Assembly: GCF_018860505.1 (NCBI RefSeq)
Contig: NZ_JAHKPU010000050.1
Location: forward strand, 1-33,994
Length of the DNA: 33,994 bases
From: Pacificibacter marinus
Lineage (GTDB): Bacteria; Pseudomonadota; Alphaproteobacteria; Rhodobacterales; Rhodobacteraceae
Reading direction: 5' to 3'
In this document: positions 9,067 through 17,082 of the stretch, piece by piece
Position numbering within the stretch: position 1 is the first letter of the stretch
Layout of the letters: every line of letters starts with the position of its first letter
Position numbers and translations under genes: made by a program
Notes under the pieces: generated by a model
What the model was told of the DNA's origin: nothing
Databases searched by the model: none
What the model saw: only the letters and a program-made list of their open reading frames with translations

Positions 9067-9962
9067 TGTCTTTTCTTTTGCCCTTTTTGAAAATTGATAA
9101 AACCGTGCAAGACCGTATCGTGCCTCCGTCTGGGTTTACTGCGCAGCTGACGATTTTGACATCGGCGGCTATGGCATTTTTGGCGGTATTTGCTTTGACT
9201 CTGTCGTTGGCGACTGGGCGTCTGGCGGATCGCTGGGCTGGTGAATTGGCACAATCATCGACTGTACGTATTTCTGCCCCGATTGAGCAGGTTGAGGCGC
9301 AAACGAAAGCGGCTTTGGCTGTGTTAGAGACAACGCCAGGCGTGCGTGAAGCGCGGGCCTTGGATGCGGACGAACAACGTGCTCTGTTGGAGCCTTGGTT
9401 CGGGCCGAGTTTGCCTTTGGATAGCCTGCCATTACCGGTTTTGATCGATGTGAAAGAGACTGCCGAAGGTTACGATTCGGAAAGCCTGCGATTGCGTCTT
9501 GCTGGTGAGGCACCGGGCGCTGTGCTGGATGATCACACCCGTTGGCGCAAACCGTTGATCACGGCAGCCAATCGTTTGCGTTTGCTTGGTGTCGTGAGTT
9601 TGATTTTGATTGGCGGTGTTACTGCTGCGATGATCACTTTGGCGGCGAACGCGGCACTGGCGGCGAACGGGCAGGTGATCCGCGTGCTGCGTTTGGTCGG
9701 TGCCAAGGACGGATACATCGCGTCAGCATTCGTGCGCCAATTTACGTTTCGCGGTTTTAGCGGCGCGCTGTTCGGCGCGTTTTTGGGGACTGTCGCCATC
9801 GCCTTGTTGCCTAATGCACAAACGACAGGTGGGTTCTTAACTGGGTTGGGATTCCAAGGCTATGAGTGGTTTTGGCCTTTTGTTATTCCGCCTTTTGCAG
9901 CATGTGTGGCCTATGGCGCGACACAGTTTGCGGCAAAACAAACATTAAAAAGGCTGATGTAA
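9066..9962 (+). CDS. ftsX: Cell division protein FtsX
   Basis: Membrane subunit of FtsEX. The protein has 298 residues with the usual topology: a cytoplasmic N-terminus, membrane helix 1 at about 28-50, a periplasmic domain of about 120 residues that in the family contacts amidase activators or hydrolases, then helices at about 172-195, 227-247 and 262-285. Sequence conservation in FtsX is low, so the call rests on topology plus direct coupling to ftsE. Both gene junctions (ftsE-ftsX and ftsX-plsC) are TAATG one-base overlaps, which indicates a single tightly coupled operon. Confidence 0.92.
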   Translation: MSFLLPFLKIDKTVQDRIVPPSGFTAQLTILTSAAMAFLAVFALTLSLATGRLADRWAGELAQSSTVRISAPIEQVEAQTKAALAVLETTPGVREARALDADEQRALLEPWFGPSLPLDSLPLPVLIDVKETAEGYDSESLRLRLAGEAPGAVLDDHTRWRKPLITAANRLRLLGVVSLILIGGVTAAMITLAANAALAANGQVIRVLRLVGAKDGYIASAFVRQFTFRGFSGALFGAFLGTVAIALLPNAQTTGGFLTGLGFQGYEWFWPFVIPPFAACVAYGATQFAAKQTLKRLM

Positions 9963-10732
9963 TGCTTTATGCGATCCAATGGGTCCTGTCCCTGATCTTT
10001 ATCTTTCAGATGTATCTGGCGATGACCATCATTGGTCTGATCTTTACGCCCTTGGCTATTTTTGATCGCAAGTTTGCTTTCATCGCGATTCACCTATGGT
10101 GTCATTGGGTGCGCTTGAGCGCCCATGCCATTTGCGGACTGAAATCCGAAGTGCGTGGCGAGGTGCCGACAGACGAAGTTATCGTCGCGTCCAAACATCA
10201 AAGTTTCTTTGACATCATTTTGATCGTGTCTGCTTTGCCGCGTCCGAAATTCATCATGAAAAAGTCTTTGGAAAAAATGCCTATCGTCAACTTCTACGCT
10301 GAACGTTGTGGTTGTATTGGCGTGGATCGTGGCAAACGTGGGCAGGCGATCAAGAAAATGGTGGCAGACGTTAAAGCGGGCAATATCCGTCCCGGTCAGC
10401 TGATTATTTTTCCCCAAGGCACGCGCATTGCCCCCGGGGTGAAGGCCGAGTTCAAAGTTGGAACCGGTGTGTTGTACAAAGAGCTGGGGCAAGACGTCGT
10501 GCCCGCCGCGACCAACGTTGGCGTGTTTTGGAAACGCCAAGGAATCTACCGTGGCCGCGGCACCGCTGTTGTCGAATTTTTGCCGCGCATTGAAGCGGGG
10601 CGTGGATTGAAGGTCTTTATGAAGGATCTAGAGGCATCTGTCGAAGCAAGATCGAACCAATTGATGATCGATGCTGGATTTGAAATATCCGCGGATCAGT
10701 TGCGGCCCGCCGAGGCTGAAGAGACCAAATAA
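9962..10732 (+). CDS. plsC: 1-acyl-sn-glycerol-3-phosphate acyltransferase
   Basis: A 256-residue PlsC-type acyltransferase that makes phosphatidic acid from lysophosphatidic acid at the inner membrane. The catalytic HX4D motif is HQSFFD (79-84) and the substrate motif is FPQGTR (150-155), a variant of FPEGTR with Gln for Glu. Hydrophobic helices at about 5-33 and 40-60 anchor it. The start is the ATG at 9962 that overlaps the ftsX stop, giving MLYAIQWVLS; a start further upstream would lie inside ftsX. Placement with ftsEX ties phospholipid synthesis to a division operon. A related acyl acceptor, such as an ornithine-lipid precursor, cannot be excluded from sequence alone. Confidence 0.92.
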   Translation: MLYAIQWVLSLIFIFQMYLAMTIIGLIFTPLAIFDRKFAFIAIHLWCHWVRLSAHAICGLKSEVRGEVPTDEVIVASKHQSFFDIILIVSALPRPKFIMKKSLEKMPIVNFYAERCGCIGVDRGKRGQAIKKMVADVKAGNIRPGQLIIFPQGTRIAPGVKAEFKVGTGVLYKELGQDVVPAATNVGVFWKRQGIYRGRGTAVVEFLPRIEAGRGLKVFMKDLEASVEARSNQLMIDAGFEISADQLRPAEAEETK

Positions 10733-10765
10733 TAGAAATGGCCGCAGTGAGCGGCCATTTCTATT
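10731..10765. terminator. Bidirectional terminator, plsC and accA
   Basis: A perfect 15-bp inverted repeat: arm 10731-10745 (AATAGAAATGGCCGC), loop AGTGA at 10746-10750, arm 10751-10765. Because the arms end in AATAG/CTATT and are A/T-rich outside, it can terminate transcription of plsC and of convergent accA. It begins inside the plsC stop codon and lies 31 bp from the accA stop. Confidence 0.8.
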
Positions 10766-10796
10766 TACGTCTGTTCGCTGAAAGTCACTTGGTTGC

Positions 10797-11759
10797 TTAC
10801 GCAGCCAAACCCTTTGATCCGATGTCCAAGAACTTTTTGCGACGCGCAGCGATCAGGGCGTCGGAGTCTTCTTTAGAGAGCGGGGCAAGCATACCTGCGA
10901 TGGCTTTGCCAACGGACGCAATCGCGGCATCGCGATCACGTTGTGCCCCGCCTTGGGGTTCGGGGATGATTTGATCGATCACGCCCAATTCGATCAGCTC
11001 TTGTGCTGTCAAGCGCATCGCTTCGGCCGCTTCGCGCATTTTTGTGGCGTCTTTCCACAAGATAGACGCACAGCCTTCAGGCGTGATGACCGAATAAATT
11101 GAATGCTCAAGCATTGCGACCTTATTAGCAGCCGCAAAAGCAACAGCACCGCCAGAGCCGCCTTCGCCGATGATCACGGCGATCAATGGCACGGAAAGCT
11201 GCAGACATTTTTGGGTGGAGCGCGCGATGGCTTCGGACTGGCCGCGTTCTTCTGCGCCCTTACCGGGGTAGGCGCCGGGGGTGTCCACAAGAGCGATCAC
11301 AGGAATGCCGAATTTGTCGGCCAGTTCCATCAACCGAATGGCTTTACGGTAGCCTTCGGGACGCGCCATGCCGAAATTACGTTCAATGCGTGATTTGGTG
11401 TCGTTGCCTTTTTCATGACCGATCACCATCACAGGCTGATCGTTGAACCGTGCAAGGCCGCCCATAATGGCGTGGTCATCGGCAAAGTTCCGGTCCCCTG
11501 CCAAAGGCGTGTATTCTGTGAACAGTGCTTCGATGTATTCGGCGCAATGGGGGCGGTCTGGATGACGGGCCACCTGACATTTGCGCCAAGGCGTCAAGCC
11601 CTTGTACATGTCGACCAACATTGCTGCGGCTTTGTCGTCCAAGGCTAGGGCCTCTTTTTCGACATCCATATCTTCGTTGGCGCGTGCCATGGCGCGCAGC
11701 TCTTCAGCTTTGCCTTCGATTTCCGCTAAGGGTTTTTCGAATTCCAGATAGTGGGTCAT
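10797..11759 (-). CDS. accA: Acetyl-CoA carboxylase carboxyltransferase subunit alpha
   Basis: Alpha subunit of the carboxyltransferase that moves the carboxyl group from biotin to acetyl-CoA, the first step of fatty acid synthesis; it works with AccD in a heterotetramer. The protein has 320 residues, normal length. Recognisable segments are the N-terminal [23 protein letters not shown], the crotonase-like core with [11 protein letters not shown], and the oxyanion loop region [11 protein letters not shown], followed by [15 protein letters not shown]. The gene stands alone, divergent from the AraC-type regulator over 126 bp. Confidence 0.97.
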   Translation of the reverse strand: MTHYLEFEKPLAEIEGKAEELRAMARANEDMDVEKEALALDDKAAAMLVDMYKGLTPWRKCQVARHPDRPHCAEYIEALFTEYTPLAGDRNFADDHAIMGGLARFNDQPVMVIGHEKGNDTKSRIERNFGMARPEGYRKAIRLMELADKFGIPVIALVDTPGAYPGKGAEERGQSEAIARSTQKCLQLSVPLIAVIIGEGGSGGAVAFAAANKVAMLEHSIYSVITPEGCASILWKDATKMREAAEAMRLTAQELIELGVIDQIIPEPQGGAQRDRDAAIASVGKAIAGMLAPLSKEDSDALIAARRKKFLDIGSKGLAA

Positions 11760-11885
11760 ATTACGCTCCGATACGGTACACCTGAAACTTGTATATGGCG
11801 ATTTTTTTCACCGGGTGCAACTTAGCAAGATTTGTGAATTGGCTTTGTGCAATTCAAGAGGTGCAGCAAAGAAAGGACCACTGCC

Positions 11886-12722
11886 ATGGCACAGAGCTAT
11901 GAGGCGCGTCTTATGCGTGTTCTGGATTACGTCTACGGTAATTTGGATGGCGATTTGACGCTCGATACGCTTGCAGATGTCGCCGCTTTATCGAGATTTC
12001 ATTTCCATCGCGTGTTCACGGGCATGACAGGTGAAACTGTCGCGGCCTTTACGCGACGAGTGCGGTTGTTTCGGGCGTCTGCGGCGTTGCTGCAAACCCG
12101 TGATCCTGTTGATCGCATCGCTTGTTATTGCGGTTACGTGAATGTGCGCAGTTTTATGCGGGCGTTTCAAAGCGTTTATGGGATGACACCTGACGCCTTT
12201 CGCAAACGCGGAGTGCCGCAGCCTGCGCTGCAACTCAATGAACATGGAGACTATGAAATGTATGACGTCAAAATCGAAACTCGCGAAGATATCCGTCTTG
12301 CCGTGATGTCGCATCGTGGGGCCTATATGGAAATAGGTGAGGTGTTCGAGGCGGTGATGACCACCTTGATGACGCGTGGGCTTGGGCCGCAATTGGGTCA
12401 AATGATTGGGGTGTATCTTGATGATCCGTCAGCCGTGCCAGAATCTGAGCTGCGCAGTTTTGCGGGTGCGCAAATTCTAGGGGATGCCGAGATCACGCCA
12501 CCTTTAGAGACGATGGAGATCACAGGCGGAAAGTTCGCCGTTCTCACATATAAAGGCCACTACGCAGGTTTGGCCAAAGCTTATGGCTATTTGTTTGGGG
12601 AATGGTTGCCAGAATCAGGTGAAGTGCCCCGTGATTCGCCGCCTTTTGAGGTCTATTTGAACCGTCCGCAGGACACTCAAGTGGAAGATTTGATCACTTT
12701 AATCTGCGCGCCTTTGAAATAG
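11886..12722 (+). CDS. AraC-family regulator with GyrI-like effector domain
   Basis: A 278-residue transcription factor. Residues 1-100 carry the two helix-turn-helix units of the AraC family (DLTLDTLADVAALSRFHFHRVF, then the second unit ending MTPDAFRKRG). The C-terminal half (about 120-278) is a GyrI-like small-molecule-binding domain, as in the MarA/Rob-type SbmC group: it opens YDVKIETRED and contains VYLDDP and a GKFAVLTYKGHY segment. Such fusions usually sense amphipathic compounds. The start is the ATG at 11886 with AAAGGA eight bases upstream; an in-frame upstream start would add 13 residues. The target is unknown. It is divergent from accA and convergent with mcl1. Confidence 0.88.
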   Translation: MAQSYEARLMRVLDYVYGNLDGDLTLDTLADVAALSRFHFHRVFTGMTGETVAAFTRRVRLFRASAALLQTRDPVDRIACYCGYVNVRSFMRAFQSVYGMTPDAFRKRGVPQPALQLNEHGDYEMYDVKIETREDIRLAVMSHRGAYMEIGEVFEAVMTTLMTRGLGPQLGQMIGVYLDDPSAVPESELRSFAGAQILGDAEITPPLETMEITGGKFAVLTYKGHYAGLAKAYGYLFGEWLPESGEVPRDSPPFEVYLNRPQDTQVEDLITLICAPLK

Positions 12723-12744
12723 TGCATAAATAATAATCACTTAG

Positions 12745-12782
12745 AAAAAACAAACGTCCCGAGATTTGCATCTCGAGACGTT
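12745..12782 (-). terminator. Rho-independent terminator of mcl1
   Basis: Arms AACGTC-C-CGAGA (12753-12764) and TCTCG-A-GACGTT (12771-12782) with one mismatch and a 6-nt loop. The A-rich run 12745-12750 is a U tract when read on the minus strand, so this terminates mcl1. The plus-strand side has no T run. Confidence 0.7.
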
Positions 12783-12790
12783 CGCCTCGA

Positions 12791-12814
12791 CATTCAGGCT
12801 CCTCCTCCTGAATG
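12791..12814. other. Small hairpin just after the mcl1 stop
   Basis: A perfect 8-bp inverted repeat, CATTCAGG (12791-12798) and CCTGAATG (12807-12814), with the pyrimidine loop CTCCTCCT. It sits four bases from the mcl1 stop codon and just before the mcl1 terminator, so it would be at the mRNA 3' end. It may block 3' exonucleases; this is inference. Confidence 0.45.
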
Positions 12815-12817
12815 GAG

Positions 12818-13780
12818 TTAGCTTACGTTAGCGATCAATTCTGATTGCGCAACGATAACTTCTGCTTGTTTGATCGATGCGATGTCGACCAGACGGCCTT
12901 TATAGACTGTCGCGCCCTCACCATTGGCTTTGGCTTGCGCCATTGCGGCCAAAATTTCACGGGCTTCAGCGACGGATTCTGCCGATGGTGTGAACACCTC
13001 ATTGGCCAAAGCGATCTGTTTTGGATGGATCGCCCATTTGCCAACCATGCCCAGCGTTGCGGATCGACGTGCTTGGGCGCAGAAACCTTCGTCATCTGAG
13101 AAATCTCCGAAGGGGCCATCAACAGGCAGAATGCCGTGGGTGCGACAGGCCGCGACTATGGCGGCTTGTGCAAAATGCCACGGATCAGAATAATGGCGGG
13201 TCTCGCCTTGTAGCATATAGTAATTGTCCTGCGTGCCACCGATGCCTGTGGTTTGCATCCCCATGGAGGCCGCGAAATCAGCCGCGCCGAAGCTCATGGC
13301 CTCAAGCCGTGGTGAGCTTTGGGCGATCTCTTCGACATGGGCAAGGCCGGCTGCAGATTCGATGATCACTTCAAAAGCGATTTTTTTCTGACGCCCCATG
13401 GCATGCTCAATCGCAGTGACAAGCGCATCCACGGCATAAACGTCTTGGGCGCAGCCCACCTTGGGAATCATAATTTGATCAAGGCGGTCGCCGGCTTGTT
13501 CCAGCAAATCCACCACGTCACGATACCAATAAGGCGTGTCGAGAGCGTTGATCCGGACGGCAAGCACTTTAGCGCCCCAGTCAATCGTGTTGATGGCGTC
13601 TATGATATTTGCGCGAGCGTTGTCTTTGTCAGAGGGGGCGACGCTGTCCTCTAAGTCCAGATTGATCACATCTGCCGCCGAGGCGGCCATTTTGGGAAAT
13701 AGCTTTGTGTTCGACCCAGGCCCAAACAGTTGGCAGCGATTGGGGCGGGCTGGTGGAGTAGGCTGTAAGCGAAAAGACAT
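12818..13780 (-). CDS. mcl1: L-malyl-CoA/beta-methylmalyl-CoA lyase
   Basis: A 320-residue HpcH/HpaI (CitE-like) aldolase. The N-terminus (MSFRLQPTPPARPNRCQLFG) and the segments NLDLEDSVAP, QIMIPKVGC, FEVIIESAAG, GAADFAASMGMQTTG and GKWAIHPKQIALAN match what I remember of Rhodobacter sphaeroides Mcl1. That enzyme cleaves malyl-CoA and beta-methylmalyl-CoA with Mg2+ in the ethylmalonyl-CoA pathway. The acidic metal ligands lie in the IIES and DLED segments. The gene is transcribed away from dgcN across a 304-bp intergenic region and ends at its own terminator. Confidence is high for the family and good for the substrate. Confidence 0.93.
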   Translation of the reverse strand: MSFRLQPTPPARPNRCQLFGPGSNTKLFPKMAASAADVINLDLEDSVAPSDKDNARANIIDAINTIDWGAKVLAVRINALDTPYWYRDVVDLLEQAGDRLDQIMIPKVGCAQDVYAVDALVTAIEHAMGRQKKIAFEVIIESAAGLAHVEEIAQSSPRLEAMSFGAADFAASMGMQTTGIGGTQDNYYMLQGETRHYSDPWHFAQAAIVAACRTHGILPVDGPFGDFSDDEGFCAQARRSATLGMVGKWAIHPKQIALANEVFTPSAESVAEAREILAAMAQAKANGEGATVYKGRLVDIASIKQAEVIVAQSELIANVS

Positions 13781-14084
13781 GATGATTCTCGTTTGTAATT
13801 ATATTCCTCAAGTGTTGGTGTTGTTGGTATTATGTTGCTCGTTAAATCTCAAGTGCTGTTTTGCACCTGCAGAAATTTTACGAATCTGCAGTGGGAGATG
13901 CACGAGGCTTCAGCGTTGAGTGGTTGGCTGCAATGTCTTAAGCTTGTCTATATGTGGGAATAATTATCCATTTGTTGGATAAATTCGATCATATATCCCA
14001 TTTGGTGTCGAAAAGACTGTGAGAATGAAAGCACCTTGCGCAAAAGGGCAGGCAGTATGACGTAAATTCAACTGGAGAGCTGTC
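13781..14084. promoter_or_regulatory. Divergent mcl1/dgcN intergenic region
   Basis: 304 bp with no supported gene; AT-rich compared with its surroundings. It must hold promoters for mcl1 (left) and dgcN (right). Visible elements are a 7-5-7 palindrome at 13964-13982 (listed separately), the self-complementary TTGCGCAA at 14036-14043, and a repeated CTGCAG flanking an AT-rich stretch near 13867-13892. I could not pick a convincing -35/-10 pair. GGAG ahead of the dgcN ATG is a normal ribosome binding site. Confidence 0.6.
13964..13982. promoter_or_regulatory. Candidate operator upstream of dgcN
   Basis: Inverted repeat TTATCCA-TTTGT-TGGATAA centred at 13973, about 112 bp before the dgcN start. 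Within it lies a T-N11-A core, the geometry of LysR-type sites. A hairpin role is unlikely, since no T tract follows. Regulator not identified. Confidence 0.5.
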
Positions 14085-15104
14085 ATGATCCAAACACCTT
14101 ACCTACTGTTCCTTGGCGATGCGCCAGACGCGCTTGCCGCTAAAGTTGCACAAGGCATCAAAGATTGGCGTCCTGAGTTCGCCATTGGCCAATTGCGCAT
14201 GGACGGCTGTAAGGCCGATATGGGGCTGACAGATATGTCGCTGACCGAGGCCAAAGCTGCGGGCGCGAAAACACTGGTGATTGGCGTGGCCAACCGTGGC
14301 GGTGTGATCTCTCAAGCATGGAAAAAGGTTTTGGTTGCAGCACTCGAGGAAGGTTTCGATCTCGCTTCTGGTTTGCACAATCTTTTGTCGGAAGAAGAAG
14401 ACCTTGTTGCTGTGGCCAAAGCTTGCGGGCGCGAACTGCACGATGTGCGCGTTCCATCAGTGGACTACCCCATCGCGACTGGTGTGAAACGCACAGGCAA
14501 ACGTTGCTTGGCGGTAGGAACTGACTGTTCTGTGGGCAAAATGTACACTGCGTTGGCGATTGATGCGTCGATGCGTGAACGTGGTTTGAAATCGACCTTC
14601 CGCGCCACAGGCCAAACAGGCATTTTGATCACCGGTGACGGAGTTCCGTTGGATGCTGTGGTCGCTGACTTTATGGCGGGCGCAGTTGAATATATTTCGC
14701 CCGACAACGATGCCGATCACTGGGATCTGATCGAGGGTCAAGGCAGCTTGTTCCACGTGTCATATTCAGGTGTGACCATGGCGCTTGTTCACGGTGGTCA
14801 ACCTGACGCGCTGATCTTGTGTCATGAGCCAACACGCACACATATGCGTGGTCTGCCAGATTACGATCTGCCAACATTGCAAGCCTTGGCTGACACAGCC
14901 TTGCCGTTGGCGCGCTGGGCAAACCCTGCGTGTGAAATCGTCGGTATTTCAGTGAACACGCAGCACATGTCAGAAGCCGAAGCCGTAACATACCTTGCGT
15001 CTGTTGAAGCTGAAATGGGCGTGCCTGCCGTTGATCCATTCCGTCAAGGTGCTGGCCGTTTGGTTGACGCTTTGGTGAAATTGGACGACACCGTTTCTGC
15101 ATAA
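14085..15104 (+). CDS. dgcN: DgcN-type DUF1611 protein, D-glutamate N-acetyltransferase
   Basis: A 339-residue DUF1611 protein. The N-terminal half (1-125) is a Rossmann-like domain; the C-terminal half has a P-loop-like segment GTDCSVGK at 145-152. Proteins of this family next to an enolase-superfamily racemase have been described in marine bacteria as DgcN, which acetylates D-glutamate to N-acetyl-D-glutamate in D-amino-acid catabolism. Here the gene is followed 35 bp later by exactly such a racemase and then by a D-amino-acid transaminase, which supports the assignment strongly. The ATG at 14085 has GGAG about nine bases upstream. The older name for this family is simply DUF1611; biochemical activity here is inferred from family and context. 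Confidence 0.82.
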   Translation: MIQTPYLLFLGDAPDALAAKVAQGIKDWRPEFAIGQLRMDGCKADMGLTDMSLTEAKAAGAKTLVIGVANRGGVISQAWKKVLVAALEEGFDLASGLHNLLSEEEDLVAVAKACGRELHDVRVPSVDYPIATGVKRTGKRCLAVGTDCSVGKMYTALAIDASMRERGLKSTFRATGQTGILITGDGVPLDAVVADFMAGAVEYISPDNDADHWDLIEGQGSLFHVSYSGVTMALVHGGQPDALILCHEPTRTHMRGLPDYDLPTLQALADTALPLARWANPACEIVGISVNTQHMSEAEAVTYLASVEAEMGVPAVDPFRQGAGRLVDALVKLDDTVSA

Positions 15105-15139
15105 GCATCAAAAATAAGACACTAAACCAAGGAAAAGCC

Positions 15140-16117
15140 ATGACTTTGCCCGTGACCTTGAGCGTAACTGCCGAGGCGTTTCGCCTTGCTGAAGCCTTTG
15201 TAATTTCGCGTGGATCGCGCACAGAGGCAAAGGTGGTCACGGTCAAAGCCACGGATGGCACCGTAACGGGCTGGGGCGAATGTGTGCCCTATGCGCGTTA
15301 CGGTGAAAGTTTGGACAGTGTGACCGCGCAAATCGAATCCCTGCCCGCAGGGATCACACGCGCCGAATTGCAAGACGCGCTTGAGCCGGGTGCCGCACGC
15401 AATGCCGTGGATTGCGCCTTGTGGGATTTGGAAGCAAAGCAAGCGGGCAAACGTGTTTGGCAATTGTTAGATATGCCTGCGCCAAAGCCTTGTTTGACGG
15501 CTTATACTTTGTCTTTGGGCACCCCTGAAAGCATGCAAGCGGCGGCAGCAAAAAATGCCTTTCGCCCATTATTGAAAATTAAATTGGGCACTCCTGATGA
15601 TATGGAACGGTTAGAGGCCGTGCGCCGTGGTGCACCTAAATCCCGTATTATCGTCGATGCCAATGAAGGATGGAGCGCAGAGGTCTACGCAGATCTCGCG
15701 CCACATTTGGTGCGGATGGGGGTCGATCTGGTTGAACAGCCGATGCCCGCCGGACAGGATGACGTGTTGGCACAGATGGAACGTCCCCTTCCGGTCTGTG
15801 CTGACGAATCCTGTCATGATCGTGCCAGCCTCGCGGATCTTAAGGGCAAATATGATATGATTAATATCAAGCTTGATAAGACCGGCGGGCTCACCGAAGC
15901 CCTCGCCTTGCGTCTGCAAGCGCAAGCCGAGGGCTTTGGTATCATGGTCGGTTGTATGGTTGGCACGTCGCTTGCAATGGCGCCTGCGGTGATTTTGGCG
16001 CAAGGCGCACGCGTAACAGACCTTGACGGGCCGCTTCTTCTGGCCGAAGACCGTAAAAACGCATTGCAATATGACGCCGATGGGGTGCACCCGCCGCATC
16101 ACGCGCTTTGGGGATAA
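15140..16117 (+). CDS. dgcA: DgcA-type N-acetyl-D-glutamate racemase (enolase superfamily)
   Basis: A 325-residue member of the muconate lactonising enzyme/dipeptide epimerase group. Catalytic positions are visible: the KxK motif in LLKIKLG (Lys146, Lys148), metal ligands Asp173 (IIVDANEGW), Glu199 (LVEQPMP) and Asp222 (CADES), and the opposite-face base Lys244 (INIKLDK). These lysines on both faces allow 1,1-proton transfer, that is racemisation. With DgcN upstream, the expected reaction is N-acetyl-D-glutamate to N-acetyl-L-glutamate. An L-Ala-D/L-Glu dipeptide epimerase is the alternative for this fold and would be the default call without the neighbours. Confidence 0.83.
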   Translation: MTLPVTLSVTAEAFRLAEAFVISRGSRTEAKVVTVKATDGTVTGWGECVPYARYGESLDSVTAQIESLPAGITRAELQDALEPGAARNAVDCALWDLEAKQAGKRVWQLLDMPAPKPCLTAYTLSLGTPESMQAAAAKNAFRPLLKIKLGTPDDMERLEAVRRGAPKSRIIVDANEGWSAEVYADLAPHLVRMGVDLVEQPMPAGQDDVLAQMERPLPVCADESCHDRASLADLKGKYDMINIKLDKTGGLTEALALRLQAQAEGFGIMVGCMVGTSLAMAPAVILAQGARVTDLDGPLLLAEDRKNALQYDADGVHPPHHALWG

Positions 16118-16139
16118 ACCCGCCTATAAGGAGACCACT

Positions 16140-17000
16140 ATGAGCCAGATCGTTTACGTAAACGGAGAATATGTTCCAGCAGCTGAGGCGAAAGTCTCTG
16201 TTTTCGACCGTGGGTTTTTGATGGCGGATGCCGTTTATGAAGTGACGTCGATCATTGGCGGCAAGATCATTGACTTTGATGGCCACGCGACCCGTTTGCA
16301 GCGCTCTATGTCTGAGCTTGAAATGGTCTCTCCCGTAACGATGGATGAGCTTTTGCAAATCCATCGCGATCTTATTGAGAAAAACAATCTGGACGAAGGG
16401 GGCGTTTATCTGCAAATCACACGCGGCGCGCCAGATACACGTGATTTTGCTTGGCCTGATCCCGAAGAGGTGCCTTGTGGCATCGTGTTGTTCACCTTTG
16501 CCAAATCTATGGTCGACAGCAAAGTGATGGACGAGGGTATCAAAGTCATCTCTATCGCAGACGAGCGTTGGGGCCGCCGCGACATTAAAACCACGCAGTT
16601 GCTTTACCCCTCCTTTGCCAAGATGCAGGCAAAGAAAAAAGGCTGCCAAGATGCTTGGCTTGTTGAGGATGGTTTTGTAACTGAAGGCACCGCAAACAAC
16701 GCCTACATCGTCAAAGATGGCACCATCATCACGCGTCAGTTGAGCAACGATATTTTGCACGGCATCACCCGCGCTGCGATTTTGCGTTTCGCGCTTGAGG
16801 CACAGATGAAAGTCGAAGAGCGCCCTTTCACCATCGCAGAAGCACAAGAGGCGGATGAGGCATTTGTAACATCTGCAACTGGTTTTGCGCAGCCGGTGAT
16901 CGAGATTGACGGCGCGCAGATCGGCACTGGTGTACCGGGTGATATTTCGAAACGCCTGCGCGATATTTATACTGAAGAGATGATCAAAGCGGCGATCTGA
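16140..17000 (+). CDS. dat: D-amino-acid transaminase (class IV)
   Basis: A 286-residue PLP-dependent class IV aminotransferase. The PLP lysine is Lys150 in RRDIKTTQLL, and TEGTANNAY (Glu182) gives the pyridine-nitrogen contact. The RRDIK context and overall length match D-alanine/D-glutamate transaminases better than IlvE (which is longer) or PabC. It interconverts D-amino acids and 2-oxo acids with D-glutamate, in the cytoplasm. The start is the ATG at 16140 with GGAG upstream, 22 bp after dgcA; an upstream in-frame start would lie inside dgcA. As the third gene of the D-amino-acid set it would feed D-glutamate to DgcN. A strong terminator follows. Confidence 0.88.
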   Translation: MSQIVYVNGEYVPAAEAKVSVFDRGFLMADAVYEVTSIIGGKIIDFDGHATRLQRSMSELEMVSPVTMDELLQIHRDLIEKNNLDEGGVYLQITRGAPDTRDFAWPDPEEVPCGIVLFTFAKSMVDSKVMDEGIKVISIADERWGRRDIKTTQLLYPSFAKMQAKKKGCQDAWLVEDGFVTEGTANNAYIVKDGTIITRQLSNDILHGITRAAILRFALEAQMKVEERPFTIAEAQEADEAFVTSATGFAQPVIEIDGAQIGTGVPGDISKRLRDIYTEEMIKAAI

Positions 17001-17027
17001 TTGCTCACCGATCAGTGCTTTCTATAG

Positions 17028-17057
17028 AAAAGGCCCGCCAAATTAGCGGGCCTTTTT
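17028..17057. terminator. Bidirectional terminator, dat and RTX gene
   Basis: Stem AAAAGGCCCGC (17028-17038), loop CAAATTA, stem GCGGGCCTTTT (17046-17056), then T. It is perfect over 11 bp and flanked by A and T runs on both sides, so it can end dat and the convergent RTX gene, whose stop lies 26 bp away. Confidence 0.85.
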
Positions 17058-17082
17058 GTATATGGTGATGTTCAGTCATTGA

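Noticed and set aside
15942-16847. 301-codon open frame on the minus strand across dgcA and dat
   Set aside because: It is antisense to two genes with intact catalytic motifs, has no family resemblance and no ribosome site; a codon-bias shadow.
12818-17000. Idea that mcl1 and the dgc operon form one new pathway
   Set aside because: They are divergent, each with own terminator, and their known chemistry is separate; shared regulation is possible, shared pathway not shown.
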